A stretch of 64,000 nt of DNA from the NCBI RefSeq assembly GCF_014889545.1, contig NZ_QKOF01000006.1:310001-374000 (forward strand). Direction: 5' to 3'. Shown here piece after piece: positions 56,343-64,000 of the stretch. Each line of letters begins with the position of its first letter. The first letter of the stretch is position 1. Both the position numbers and the translations under genes were made by a program. The notes under the pieces are model-generated. The model had not been told where the DNA came from and made no database searches. It worked only from the letters and a program-made list of their open reading frames with translations. The DNA is from Methanothermobacter thermautotrophicus (lineage in GTDB: Archaea > Methanobacteriota > Methanobacteria > Methanobacteriales > Methanothermobacteraceae).

Positions 56343-57650
56343 ATGATGACCAGAAAACTTGCAGAGTTTGTATCATCACTCTCATACAGTGACATTCCCG
56401 GCGATGCCATTGAAATGGCCAGGATATGCTTCCTAGACTTCCTTGGAGTTGCAATGAGGGGCTCCTCTGAGAGGAGTGGTCTGATGGCACTGAGGGCCAT
56501 GGGTAAAGGCTCAGGCGGGGCCACCATCATAGGTCATGGGAGGGGTGACGCTGAAAGGGCGGCCCTCCTCAACGGCATATTCGCCCATAACCTTGACCTT
56601 GATGATGGACACCGTGGGGCCCAGATGCACCCGGGATCATGTGTGATCCCTGCGGCCCTTGCAGCTGCAGAGACCAGCGGGGCGACCTTCAGGGACCTCA
56701 TAACAGCCATGGTGGCAGGATACGAGGTCGCCATCTTCATGGGCATCCTCGCAAATCCAGGGCACAGGGAACTTGGATTCCATACAACGGGGACCTGCGG
56801 AACATTCGGAGCCGCAGCAGCGGCCTCAAGTATCATATGCTCTGATGTGGATGCCGTCGTCAATGCCCTGGGGATCGCAGCCACCCAGGCAGCAGGACTC
56901 CTGGAATCGGACCATGCAGGGACCATGGCAAAGCACCTTCACCCTGGAAGGGCAGCCCAGTCCGGACTGATATCTGCCAGGCTAGCCTCCCATGGCTTCA
57001 CAGGCGCAGAGTCGGTTATCGAGGGAGATGAGGGATTCCTGCGTGCAATGTGCCGTCCGGAGGGTCAAAACATAAATGAAACGCCAGAAATAGGGGCTTT
57101 CCACATAAGGGACGTTTACCTCAAGAGGTACCCTGTCTGCAGGCACCTGCACTCCACCCTGGATGCTGCAGCTGAGATAATCATGGAGAACGATTTCAGT
57201 GCATCGGAGATAGAGGAGGTAACTGTCTCAACCTACAGGATCGCAGCGGAGCATGACAGCTACTCCCCGGCTACTGTGGAGGCGGTGCGGCAGAGCCTCC
57301 CGGTGTCGTTGGCAATAATGCTTGAGTCGGGAGAGCTGAGGGTTGAAGACCTTGAAGGTGAAGTATGCAGGGAGATGGCCTCCAGGATAAGGATTGAGGT
57401 TGACCCTGCTCTGGAGGAACTCCGGAACATGAGGCCCTCAAGGGTGACTGTAAGGCTCAGAAACGGTGATGTCCTCACAGCTTACAGGGAGCTCCCCAGG
57501 GGTGAACCAGAGGAACCCTACACCTGGGATGATATTGTTGAGAAGTTCAGGGAACTGAACCCTGGATATGATACAGAAAGGCTTGAGGTTACAGGAGAGG
57601 CTGATCAGGAACCTGTTACTGAGGTGATGCTTGAGTTGTTGGGTGGGTGA
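56343..57650 (+). CDS. MmgE/PrpD-family dehydratase/decarboxylase-like protein
   Basis: Member of the MmgE/PrpD fold (2-methylcitrate dehydratase, cis-aconitate decarboxylase). The N-terminal helical domain has GRGDAERAALLNGIFAHNLDLDDGHRGAQMHPG (about 72-104), where the Asp/His cluster is the active site in PrpD. LESDHAGTMAKHLHPGRAAQSG (about 183-204) supplies the conserved Lys/His loop. Later YLKRYPVCRHLHSTLDA (about 258-274) is typical. The product is 435 residues. A frame upstream to 56289 is probably not used, given the TATA position. A citrate synthase-like gene lies 1.9 kb downstream, so a citrate or methylcitrate-like substrate is possible but unproven. Confidence 0.88.
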   Translation: MMTRKLAEFVSSLSYSDIPGDAIEMARICFLDFLGVAMRGSSERSGLMALRAMGKGSGGATIIGHGRGDAERAALLNGIFAHNLDLDDGHRGAQMHPGSCVIPAALAAAETSGATFRDLITAMVAGYEVAIFMGILANPGHRELGFHTTGTCGTFGAAAAASSIICSDVDAVVNALGIAATQAAGLLESDHAGTMAKHLHPGRAAQSGLISARLASHGFTGAESVIEGDEGFLRAMCRPEGQNINETPEIGAFHIRDVYLKRYPVCRHLHSTLDAAAEIIMENDFSASEIEEVTVSTYRIAAEHDSYSPATVEAVRQSLPVSLAIMLESGELRVEDLEGEVCREMASRIRIEVDPALEELRNMRPSRVTVRLRNGDVLTAYRELPRGEPEEPYTWDDIVEKFRELNPGYDTERLEVTGEADQEPVTEVMLELLGG

Positions 57651-57775
57651 TCAGGCTCTGGGCCTGGGATCCTTAAGTGATGCTAGAACATGGTCTGTGA
57701 TCCTGGAACTGTCAGGCAAATGATCCGGATGACATGGAAATCCCACACGGGCAAAGTTAAACTGGAGGTGAAAAA

Positions 57776-58675
57776 TTGGAAGAAACCCGCAGATACCTTG
57801 ATAGGATTGGAATAGGGGCCCCCAGGGGCGAATCAGAGAAGAGGTTCAGTGATGGAGGCCAGTACAGATTCGAGGTCCCGGGCATACAGAGGCCCGGCAC
57901 CATGGCAGCCCTCATAGATGCAATGGAGCAGCAGGATGTAAGGGTCCACAGGGTCACACAGACCCGGGGCATAATGCTCCTCACTGACACCGAGATCGAG
58001 GAGATGGCAGGGATGGCCAGGGAGACAGGAATCGAACTCTTCCTGAGCGTAGGGCCAAGGGCGACCTATGATACCAGTGCCTCCGCAAGGACCCCCGAGG
58101 GTGCAAGGATAGGCTACAGGCTCAGGGGATACGATAACCTTGTCTACGCAGTGGAGGACGTTAAGAGGGCAGCTGAACTCGGCGTCAGGGGTATAGTGGT
58201 CTATGACGAGGGGCTCCTCTGGGTTCTTGGAAGGATGCGGGCCGACGGTGAACTTCCAGCCGACCTCCACCTTAAGGTCTCGGCCCACTGCGGCCACGGA
58301 AATCCTGCCTCAGCAAGGCTGCTCCAGGATATCGGTGCGGACTCCCTGAATCCGGTGAGGGACCTCCAGATACCGATGCTGGCATCACTCAGGGAGGCCA
58401 TTGACATTTCAATTGATGTTCACACAGAGAACCCGAAGTCCTCAGGGGGATTCATAAGGCACTACGAGGTTCCGGATATCATAAGGTACGCAGCACCTGT
58501 CTACCTCAAGACTGGGGGCTCCGTGGCAGGGCACCATGGCTGGGAAACCACCGAGGCCCAGGCCCGTGAGAGGATAAGGCAGGTTGTCCTTGTGAGGGAC
58601 ATGATAGAGCGCTACTACCCTGAGGCAGTACTATCTGAGGGCGGTGACCTCTCCATACCGGTGGGGGGAGGATAG
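57776..58675 (+). CDS. U32-peptidase-like TIM-barrel protein
   Basis: A 299-residue protein that resembles the barrel core of U32 family proteins. YAVEDVKRAAELGVRGIVVYDEGLL (about 122-146), LHLKVSAHCGHGNPASARLLQDIGADSLNPVRDL (about 162-195) and ISIDVHTENPKSSGGFIRHYEVPDIIRYA (about 211-239) form strand-helix units. The typical U32 Cys cluster is not seen. Peptidase activity is doubtful; many U32 proteins are hydroxylases or act on RNA. The TTG start follows ggaggtga. It stands between the PrpD-like and fumarase genes with one base to the latter. Confidence 0.75.
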   Translation: MEETRRYLDRIGIGAPRGESEKRFSDGGQYRFEVPGIQRPGTMAALIDAMEQQDVRVHRVTQTRGIMLLTDTEIEEMAGMARETGIELFLSVGPRATYDTSASARTPEGARIGYRLRGYDNLVYAVEDVKRAAELGVRGIVVYDEGLLWVLGRMRADGELPADLHLKVSAHCGHGNPASARLLQDIGADSLNPVRDLQIPMLASLREAIDISIDVHTENPKSSGGFIRHYEVPDIIRYAAPVYLKTGGSVAGHHGWETTEAQARERIRQVVLVRDMIERYYPEAVLSEGGDLSIPVGGG

Positions 58676-58676
58676 C

Positions 58677-59519
58677 TTGGATCTCGCTGCGAGGGTCAGG
58701 GATGCCATCATCCAGGCATCAACCACCTACTCCCCCGACGTCCTCAGGGCCTATGAGAGGGCCCTTGAGGTGGAGGAGGATGAGAGATCTGCATGGGTAC
58801 TTGAACTTCTAATTGAAAACGCCCGCATAGCAGGGAGAGAGGGAAGACCCCTCTGTGATGATACAGGGATACCCCACCTGATAGTGGAGGTGGGGGAGGA
58901 CGCCAGTCTACCCGCAGGCTTCTTCAACCACCTGAAGAGGGGTGTTGAGGAGGGCCTCAGGGAACTCCCGGGACGCCCAATGGCTGTAAGGGGTGATGAG
59001 GTGGAGAGGATAGAGCAGAGCAGGGGACTGTATAGTGATCCAGCGAAACTCCCACCAGCACCCTTCCTGGTGGATTCAGCACCCGGTGACGGGGTTAAGA
59101 TCCATGTACTCATGCTGGGAGGAGGCCCCGAGATAAGGGCGAGGACAAGGAGGATATTCCACAGACACAGTTATAGAAAAGTATTTGAGGAAGTTATAAC
59201 ATGGATGAAAACAGAGGTCCCGATGCTGGGATGCACACCATGCATACCGGTTATAGGTGTCGGGAGAACTCATTTTGAGGCCACTGGCCTTATGCTCAGG
59301 GCCATGGCAACACGAAGTCTTGACGAACAGTCCGGGATTGAGGAGCATATCACACAATCCCTTAACAGTACCGGGACAGGACCCCTTGGTCTTGGGGGAT
59401 CCACTACAGCCATGGGGGCCATGGTTAATGTGGGGCCCCAGAGGGCCAGCGGTGTGAGGATAGTCTCAATGAGGCTGGCATGCTGTGTGGAGCCCAGGAG
59501 GGCAACAATAGATCTCTGA
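58677..59519 (+). CDS. Fumarate hydratase class I, alpha subunit type
   Basis: Fe-S hydro-lyase subunit that hydrates fumarate or a similar acid. The [4Fe-4S] ligands fit PLCDDTGIP (Cys about 58) and MLGCTPCIPVIGVGRTHFEAT (Cys about 185/188). LGGSTTAMGAMVNVG (about 238-252) and the final RRATIDL match the TtdA/FumA N-terminal domain. The beta subunit is not in this window, as is common for split class I fumarases in archaea. The TTG at 58677 follows ggtggggggagg; the frame upstream overlaps the previous gene. The product is 280 residues. Confidence 0.93.
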   Translation: MDLAARVRDAIIQASTTYSPDVLRAYERALEVEEDERSAWVLELLIENARIAGREGRPLCDDTGIPHLIVEVGEDASLPAGFFNHLKRGVEEGLRELPGRPMAVRGDEVERIEQSRGLYSDPAKLPPAPFLVDSAPGDGVKIHVLMLGGGPEIRARTRRIFHRHSYRKVFEEVITWMKTEVPMLGCTPCIPVIGVGRTHFEATGLMLRAMATRSLDEQSGIEEHITQSLNSTGTGPLGLGGSTTAMGAMVNVGPQRASGVRIVSMRLACCVEPRRATIDL

Positions 59520-59528
59520 GGTGAATGA

Positions 59529-60371
59529 ATGGCTATAGGAAAGGAATCACTTGAGAATGTATTCAGGGTGGGTTCCCCAAGGTGGAGGACCTCCATTACG
59601 CGTGTTGAGCCTAACCGTATTGTTACGAGGGGTTATTCTCAGGAGGATCTGATTGGTGGTGTTTCCTTTTCTGAGATGGTTTATCTTTTGATAAGGGGTG
59701 AGCTGCCCCCTCAGAATGTTGCCCGTATGCTTGAGGCTGTCCTGGTGTCCTTCTGTGATCATGGTGTCACCCCTCCGAGTACTCAGGCTGCCCGTATGAT
59801 TGCTTCGGCTGGTTCCCCGGTTCATGCCTGTATTGCGGGGGGTCTTCTGGCCTTTGGTAAGAATCATGCTGGTGCCATTGAGCGTTCCATGAAGCTTTTC
59901 CAGGAGACGGTTTCATCCTGTGATTCTGAGGATGAGATCCCTGATGCTGCGGTGAGGCTGGTTGATGATCACCTCCAGGCCAACAGGAGGGTTCCGGGGT
60001 TCGGGCACCGGTACCATAACGCGGACCCCCGGGCTGTCCGGTTACTGGAACTTGCAGAGGATTACGACTGTGTGGGGCCACACACAGCCCTTGCCATGGA
60101 GGTCCAGGAGATACTACTGAAGCGCAAGGGCGTCCGCATGAACGTTGATGGGGCCAACGCCGGCATACTCTCAGATATGGGCTTCGACTGGAGGACAGGC
60201 GCAGGACTCTTCATGATAGGACGCCTACCCGGACTCATATCCCACGTATACGAGGAAAAGGTCAGGGAACCAGCCTTCAGAAAATTCTTCGAAATCGAAG
60301 AAATACACTACGACGGCGAAGAGGAGAGAGACCTTTCGGCTGGAGCCGACCTGGAGCCCATGCCCGAGTAG
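59529..60371 (+). CDS. Citrate synthase-like (citryl-CoA lyase-type) protein
   Basis: A short (280-residue) member of the citrate synthase family. RVEPNRIVTRGYSQEDLIGGVSFSEMVYLLIRGELP (about 24-59) and VPGFGHRYHNADPRA (about 156-170; the His-x6-Asp-Pro-Arg signature) are diagnostic. The short length fits citryl-CoA lyase-like or substrate-specialised forms rather than standard citrate synthase. It starts 9 bases after the fumarase gene with gaggtga. Base use is unusual: codons to about 59970 end mostly in T or G and use CGT for Arg, and later codons end mostly in C or A. Confidence 0.88.
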   Translation: MAIGKESLENVFRVGSPRWRTSITRVEPNRIVTRGYSQEDLIGGVSFSEMVYLLIRGELPPQNVARMLEAVLVSFCDHGVTPPSTQAARMIASAGSPVHACIAGGLLAFGKNHAGAIERSMKLFQETVSSCDSEDEIPDAAVRLVDDHLQANRRVPGFGHRYHNADPRAVRLLELAEDYDCVGPHTALAMEVQEILLKRKGVRMNVDGANAGILSDMGFDWRTGAGLFMIGRLPGLISHVYEEKVREPAFRKFFEIEEIHYDGEEERDLSAGADLEPMPE

Positions 60372-60584
60372 GTTTCATCCCATTAAGCCCATATGGATTG
60401 CTAATAGGTACTGGAGATTCATATAAGAACTTCAATTCCGGTTAAATTTCATAGAATGACTCAATTAATAGCAGGAGGGATTTAAAAGGCTTGGTTAACT
60501 GAATAGGATTAGGTGACTTTTGAATAAAATAGTAAAAGATAAATATACCACGAAATAGACCTTTGCATTAATAGGGTGATTCAT
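60372..60584 (+). promoter_or_regulatory. Promoter region of the A1AO ATP synthase operon
   Basis: This 213-base gap has no gene. A TATA box, gataaatatacca (60538-60550), lies about 35-47 bases before ahaH, preceded by an A-rich BRE-like stretch (agtaaaa). The predicted start near 60568 leaves a leader of about 17 bases with gggtgat (60574-60580). Confidence 0.6.
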
Positions 60585-60899
60585 ATGACAACGATATCTG
60601 AAGCTATCACTACCATAAAGAAGGCTGAGAATGATGCTGACAGGTTGATACAGGAGGCCAGAGAAAAATCATCCCAGTTACTCGAAGACGCCAGGAACAG
60701 ATCAGCGGAGCTCCTTGAGAAGGCAGAGCGAGAGGCCAGTGAGAAGGGCGATGAGATAATACTGGAGGCAGAGGAAAGGGCCAGGAAGGAAGCCATTGAA
60801 ATCTCAGGGAAGGCAAAGCGTGAAGTGGAGACAATGAAATCAGCGGCAATGGGGAAGGTCCCGGAGGCTGCCAGTGTTATTGTGAAAAGTATCTTGTAG
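60585..60899 (+). CDS. ahaH: A-type ATP synthase subunit H
   Basis: Peripheral-stalk subunit that pairs with subunit E to hold the catalytic head against the membrane stator. The 104-residue chain is almost entirely a right-handed coiled coil rich in Ala, Glu, Lys and Arg with hendecad spacing (ADRLIQEAREKSSQLLEDARNRSAELLEKA), as in AhaH. The ATG follows gggtgat by 4 bases. It is the first gene of the operon, before ahaI. Confidence 0.95.
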   Translation: MTTISEAITTIKKAENDADRLIQEAREKSSQLLEDARNRSAELLEKAEREASEKGDEIILEAEERARKEAIEISGKAKREVETMKSAAMGKVPEAASVIVKSIL

Positions 60900-60909
60900 T
60901 GTGAGTGAC

Positions 60910-62877
60910 ATGTTTCTACCGGCAAGGATGCGAAAACTCAAGATCATAACCCTGGATCAGTACTCGGATTCGGTGGTTCGTTCCTTGCATGAGGAGGGTG
61001 TAACCCAGATAGATGATATCTCAGAGCGCATCCAGCAGGATGCAGAGTGGCGCCAGATACTGAAACCATCAAGGGCGACACCATACACCGGAAGGGTGTC
61101 ATCTCTCCTCATGAAGACCACCGGTATCCTGGACTTCCTGGGCTCAGTCGCAGCCGAGGAGAAGGGTCTAAGGGATACCATAAGGGAGTTCATCAACCCC
61201 CCGATATTCGAGAAGAGGGAGGTTGAGGAAATGGACACAGAATCCCTCATCAAAAGGGCTGAGGAGATCCTGGGAAGGGTCGAGTCAGAGACCAGGGTTA
61301 TGGAAGAAAAATTGAATGAGCTTGATTCAGAAAAGTCCACTGTCGAATCAAGCCTATCTGTTGCAGAAAAACTGAAGGATTTTGATATTGATTTTTCCGA
61401 TCTCCATGATTCAGAGTACATAACAGGAATCGCAGGAAGGATAACGGCTGAGAACCTCCCGGAACTCAGAGAGAAACTTGCAGAGATCACAGAAGAACTG
61501 ATAGTATCTGACAAAGAGGGAGAAAACAGGGATGAACGTGTTCTGATCATTGTAACACTGAAGAAACATGCGGACAGCATAGCATCTGTCCTCCGGAGGA
61601 TGGAATTCGAAAGATTTGAGATCAGTGAACTCCGTGGCAGACCATCAGAGATCATATCTTCCTCAAAGACCCGCCTTGAGGAGATCAGCAGGGAACGACA
61701 GGAGATCATCTCAAAATTAAGGGATATAAACGCTGAATGGGAGGACGAGCTCCTTGTCCTCAAGGAACAGCTTGAAATAGAGAAGGAGAGAAATGAGGTA
61801 TTCTCCCATTTCGGCGAAACAAGGAAGACGGTGATGCTGGAGGCATGGGTCCCCCTCAAGGAGGCTGATAGGGTCATCGCCGTGGTTGAGGAATCATCTA
61901 AGGGCCACTGCGTGACAGACCTGGAGGAACCAGACCCTGAGGAGGTACCGGTGCTCCTGGACAACCCGAGATTTGCAAAGCCCTACGAGACCTTCGTTGA
62001 GATGTACTCACCACTAAAGTACAACGAGATCGACCCGACGATCTTCATGGCCTTCGTGTTCCCATTCTTCTTCGGGTTCTGCCTTACAGATGCCGGTTAC
62101 GGTATAATCGACGCCCTGATAGGTTTAATACTCTACAGGGGTCTGGGTAAGGTCAACAACTTCATGAGGAACTTCGGTATCATCATGATGTCCTGTGGTG
62201 TGTGGGCATTCATACTCGGGATGGTCGCCAACGGGTTCATAGGGGACTTCTTCCCACGGTTCCTCAACATAACACTGCCAACGGTTATACCGGCAATAGA
62301 CGCATTTGTGAACCCCCAGAACATACTGATAATGGCACTCACCGTGGGTGTTCTCCACATAAACTTTGGTCTCATATTAGGCGCAAGGAACAACATAAGG
62401 CTCGGGAACATGAGGGATGCCCTCGGATCCCAGATTGTATGGCTGATCCTTGAACTCGGTATAATCCTATACCTGCTTGGGGGCATGATTGTCGGGGCGC
62501 CAGTGATAGTCCTGGCCTTCGCCATGCTAATCTACTACAACGGCCTCTTCGGGCTAATGGATATATCCGGGTTCCTTGGTACTCTACTCTCATATGCAAG
62601 GCTCCTTGCACTGTGTCTATCAACGGGTGGTATAGCCATGACCGTGAACATCCTCACGGGCCTCAGCTATGAGATGATACCCGTCATCGGAGTGGTACTT
62701 GCCCCGATAATATTCGTGTTCGGGCACATAGCCAACAACGCCTTCCAGAGCCTTGGTGCCTTCATAAACTCACTTCGTCTACATTATGTTGAATTCTTCG
62801 CCCAGTTCTACATGGGTGGAAAAAACAAATTCAATGCATTTCGTGCTGAAAGAAACTTCACTAAGATAAGGAGGTAA
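60910..62877 (+). CDS. ahaI: A-type ATP synthase subunit I (a-subunit, membrane stator)
   Basis: Large stator subunit forming the ion half-channels. The N-terminal half (about 1-350) is cytoplasmic with long coiled coils (ESLIKRAEEILGRVESETRVMEEKLNEL). The C-terminal half has about seven to eight membrane helices, from DPTIFMAFVFPFFFGFCLTDAGYGIIDALIGL on. The conserved Arg-containing helix is in LLSYARLLALCLSTGGIAMTVN (about 560-580), and the NAFQSLGAFINSLRLHYVEFFAQFY segment (about 613-637) is the family signature. ATG 60910 is preferred to GTG 60901. The product is 655 residues. Confidence 0.97.
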   Translation: MFLPARMRKLKIITLDQYSDSVVRSLHEEGVTQIDDISERIQQDAEWRQILKPSRATPYTGRVSSLLMKTTGILDFLGSVAAEEKGLRDTIREFINPPIFEKREVEEMDTESLIKRAEEILGRVESETRVMEEKLNELDSEKSTVESSLSVAEKLKDFDIDFSDLHDSEYITGIAGRITAENLPELREKLAEITEELIVSDKEGENRDERVLIIVTLKKHADSIASVLRRMEFERFEISELRGRPSEIISSSKTRLEEISRERQEIISKLRDINAEWEDELLVLKEQLEIEKERNEVFSHFGETRKTVMLEAWVPLKEADRVIAVVEESSKGHCVTDLEEPDPEEVPVLLDNPRFAKPYETFVEMYSPLKYNEIDPTIFMAFVFPFFFGFCLTDAGYGIIDALIGLILYRGLGKVNNFMRNFGIIMMSCGVWAFILGMVANGFIGDFFPRFLNITLPTVIPAIDAFVNPQNILIMALTVGVLHINFGLILGARNNIRLGNMRDALGSQIVWLILELGIILYLLGGMIVGAPVIVLAFAMLIYYNGLFGLMDISGFLGTLLSYARLLALCLSTGGIAMTVNILTGLSYEMIPVIGVVLAPIIFVFGHIANNAFQSLGAFINSLRLHYVEFFAQFYMGGKNKFNAFRAERNFTKIRR

Positions 62878-62882
62878 ATAGA

Positions 62883-63371
62883 ATGGTTGAAATAGCATTA
62901 GGAACTGCTTTAGCAGCAATAGGTGCTGGAGTTGCAGTAGGATTCGCAGGTCTTGGTTCAGGATTAGGTCAGGGTATAGCAGCCGCAGGAAGTGTTGGTG
63001 CAGTTGCAGAGGATCCTGACATGTTCGCGAGGGGTATTATATTCGCAGCCCTTTCAGAGACACAGGCTATCTATGGTTTCCTGATCGCCATACTTCTCCT
63101 GGTGTTCTCAGGACTCCTTGGAGGAGGAAAGGGACTGGATGTTACAGCCGGACTTGTTGCCGTGGGTGCAGGTGCAGCCATAGGATTCGCAGGTCTTGGT
63201 TCAGGTATGGGTCAGGGTATAACATCAGCATCATCAGTGGGTGCAGTTGCAGAGGATCCTGACATGTTCGCGAGGGGTGTTATATTCGCAGCCCTTTCAG
63301 AGACACAGGCTATCTATGGTTTCCTGATCGCCATACTTCTCCTGGTCTTCGGCGGAATACTAGGAGGCTAA
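62883..63371 (+). CDS. ahaK: A-type ATP synthase subunit K (duplicated c-ring proteolipid)
   Basis: Rotor-ring proteolipid made of two fused hairpins (four membrane helices, 162 residues), known from Methanothermobacter. Each hairpin keeps the ion-binding carboxylate: Glu59 in LSETQAIYG and Glu140 in the second copy. Both also keep Gln (30, 111), Thr (60, 141) and Tyr (64, 145), the set seen in Na(+)-binding c subunits, so Na(+) coupling is possible. The DNA of the two halves is almost identical over 110 bases. The start ATG is 5 bases after the ahaI stop. Confidence 0.97.
   Translation: MVEIALGTALAAIGAGVAVGFAGLGSGLGQGIAAAGSVGAVAEDPDMFARGIIFAALSETQAIYGFLIAILLLVFSGLLGGGKGLDVTAGLVAVGAGAAIGFAGLGSGMGQGITSASSVGAVAEDPDMFARGVIFAALSETQAIYGFLIAILLLVFGGILGG
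62998..63350 (+). repeat. ahaK: Near-identical 110-bp intragenic repeat in ahaK
   Basis: Bases 62998-63107 and 63241-63350 (243 bases, 81 codons apart) differ at only two positions. The flanking segment at 62940-62978 versus 63183-63221 is also nearly identical. Synonymous sites are conserved, which points to recent duplication or ongoing gene conversion. Confidence 0.95.
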
Positions 63372-63375
63372 TTAG

Positions 63376-63996
63376 ATGAGTTCCGGAGCCGAAAAAATTG
63401 TCTCCAGTATAATGTCAGAGGCTCAGGCAAAGGCTAACGCCATAATTCAGGAAGCTGAAGAGGAAGCTGCAGGTATACTGAAGGAGGGCGAAAAAAGGGC
63501 CCAGATTGTCAGTGAACGCATACTCGAATCAGCCAGGAAGCAGGCTGATATGAGGTACCAGCAGATAATCTCAGAGGCCAAGATGAATGCAAGGCGTGCA
63601 GAACTGGAGGCAAGGGAAGAGGTAATACAGGAGGCCTTCAAAAGGGCTGAAGAGGAACTTGAAAACCTGGCATCCACCTCCAATGAGGAATACCTCACTG
63701 CCCTCAGGGGCATGATAAAGGAGGCAGCGGTTGAGATAGGTGGAGGCGACCTTGTTGTCAGCATGAAGGAGGACGACAGGTCCCATGACCCTGGACTCGA
63801 CAAAATCGCAGCTGAAGTGGAAGCCGAAACAGGCAAAAAAACAACCCTGGAGGTTGGAGACAGCATCAGAACCATTGGAGGAGCATTGGTAAGGACAAAG
63901 GATGGTCTGATAGAGGTTAACAACACAATAGAGGCCAGGATGTCCCGTTTCAGAAAGGCTCTACGTTCAGAGGTGGCCAGGGTTCTTTTCGAATAA
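63376..63996 (+). CDS. ahaE: A-type ATP synthase subunit E
   Basis: Peripheral-stalk subunit and partner of subunit H. The N-terminal half is a long coiled coil (ANAIIQEAEEEAAGILKEGEKRAQIV), and the C-terminal half is the globular head that binds the A/B hexamer (EVGDSIRTIGGALVRTKDGLIEVNNTIEARMSRF, about 156-189, family signature). At 206 residues it is complete. aggagg lies 10 bases before the ATG. The remaining operon genes (C, F, A, B, D) should follow beyond the window. Confidence 0.96.
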   Translation: MSSGAEKIVSSIMSEAQAKANAIIQEAEEEAAGILKEGEKRAQIVSERILESARKQADMRYQQIISEAKMNARRAELEAREEVIQEAFKRAEEELENLASTSNEEYLTALRGMIKEAAVEIGGGDLVVSMKEDDRSHDPGLDKIAAEVEAETGKKTTLEVGDSIRTIGGALVRTKDGLIEVNNTIEARMSRFRKALRSEVARVLFE

Positions 63997-64000
63997 AAGG

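Noticed and set aside
60957-61964. Long minus-strand open frame (335 codons) opposite ahaI
   Set aside because: Ser/Ile-rich product typical of the antisense of acidic coiled-coil coding sequence; ahaI is unmistakable on the plus strand.

Overview
The window looks like the chromosome of a thermophilic hydrogenotrophic methanogen of the genus Methanothermobacter (order Methanobacteriales). Supporting genes include atwA (component A2 of methyl-coenzyme M reductase activation), cofE/cofD and a CofA-like lactaldehyde dehydrogenase for F420, an archaeal PurO, DNA topoisomerase VI, archaeal tiaS and reversed-type Thg1, a YcaO/TfuA pair for McrA thioglycine, and an A1AO ATP synthase operon with a duplicated proteolipid. 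Promoters are archaeal (TATA boxes), Shine-Dalgarno sites are of the GGAGGTGA type, and TTG/GTG starts are frequent. The gene order resembles the part of the M. thermautotrophicus Delta-H map that runs from the carAB/hemA region to the aha operon; that comparison is from memory. I saw no rRNA, tRNA, insertion sequence, prophage or CRISPR array.

Layout. 1-3064: MreB-like actin (5' cut off), RNase HII, ExbB/ExbD-like pair. 3112-6968: purO, cofE, cofD, GTP cyclohydrolase III and a Dus-like TIM barrel. 7062-11078: atwA, a Cys-rich methanogenesis-marker-like protein, sirC and hemA, i.e. MCR activation and tetrapyrrole (F430, siroheme, cobamide) supply. 11141-19467, minus strand: AAA ATPase, endonuclease IV-like protein, archaeal GAPDH, top6A/top6B, and eIF1A-Rio1-KH. 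19608-24926: moeA, cobK, a Ca-type P-ATPase and a UPF0146 protein. 24946-34138: GNAT, carA/carB, a secreted caspase-fold protein, amidohydrolase, Usp, CBS protein and a small unknown. 34223-40335, minus strand: LarE-like, TfuA, YcaO, an M50 protease, a histidine kinase and an iron alcohol dehydrogenase. 40458-46280: HIT protein, M24 peptidase, TadC plus class III pilin, CofA-like dehydrogenase and a cell-surface protein with a Trp/Tyr/Lys/Arg tail. 46402-47318: a frameshifted radical SAM pseudogene. 47321-56304: tRNA-binding protein, PRC-barrel, aspartate dehydrogenase, Thg1, JAMM protease, SerA, two unknowns, an HTH regulator and TiaS. 56343-60371: MmgE/PrpD, U32-like, fumarase alpha and citrate synthase-like genes. 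60585-63996: ahaH, ahaI, ahaK, ahaE; the operon continues past the window.

Two things stand out. First, at least seven loci carry a recent short duplication (22-60 bp units) exactly at a gene end or gene junction, often copying the last codons and stop codon of the upstream gene; an eighth, 13-bp copy sits in the pseudogene. This looks like one mutational process. Second, a LarE-type PP-loop sulfurtransferase with an extra three-Cys C-terminal domain sits directly downstream of the tfuA and ycaO genes that thioamidate the McrA glycine, suggesting a sulfur source for that modification. Also notable are a codon-usage break inside the citrate synthase-like gene, near-identical DNA in the two halves of ahaK, a G12 tract in top6B, and a hairpin at the predicted 5' end of one mRNA.
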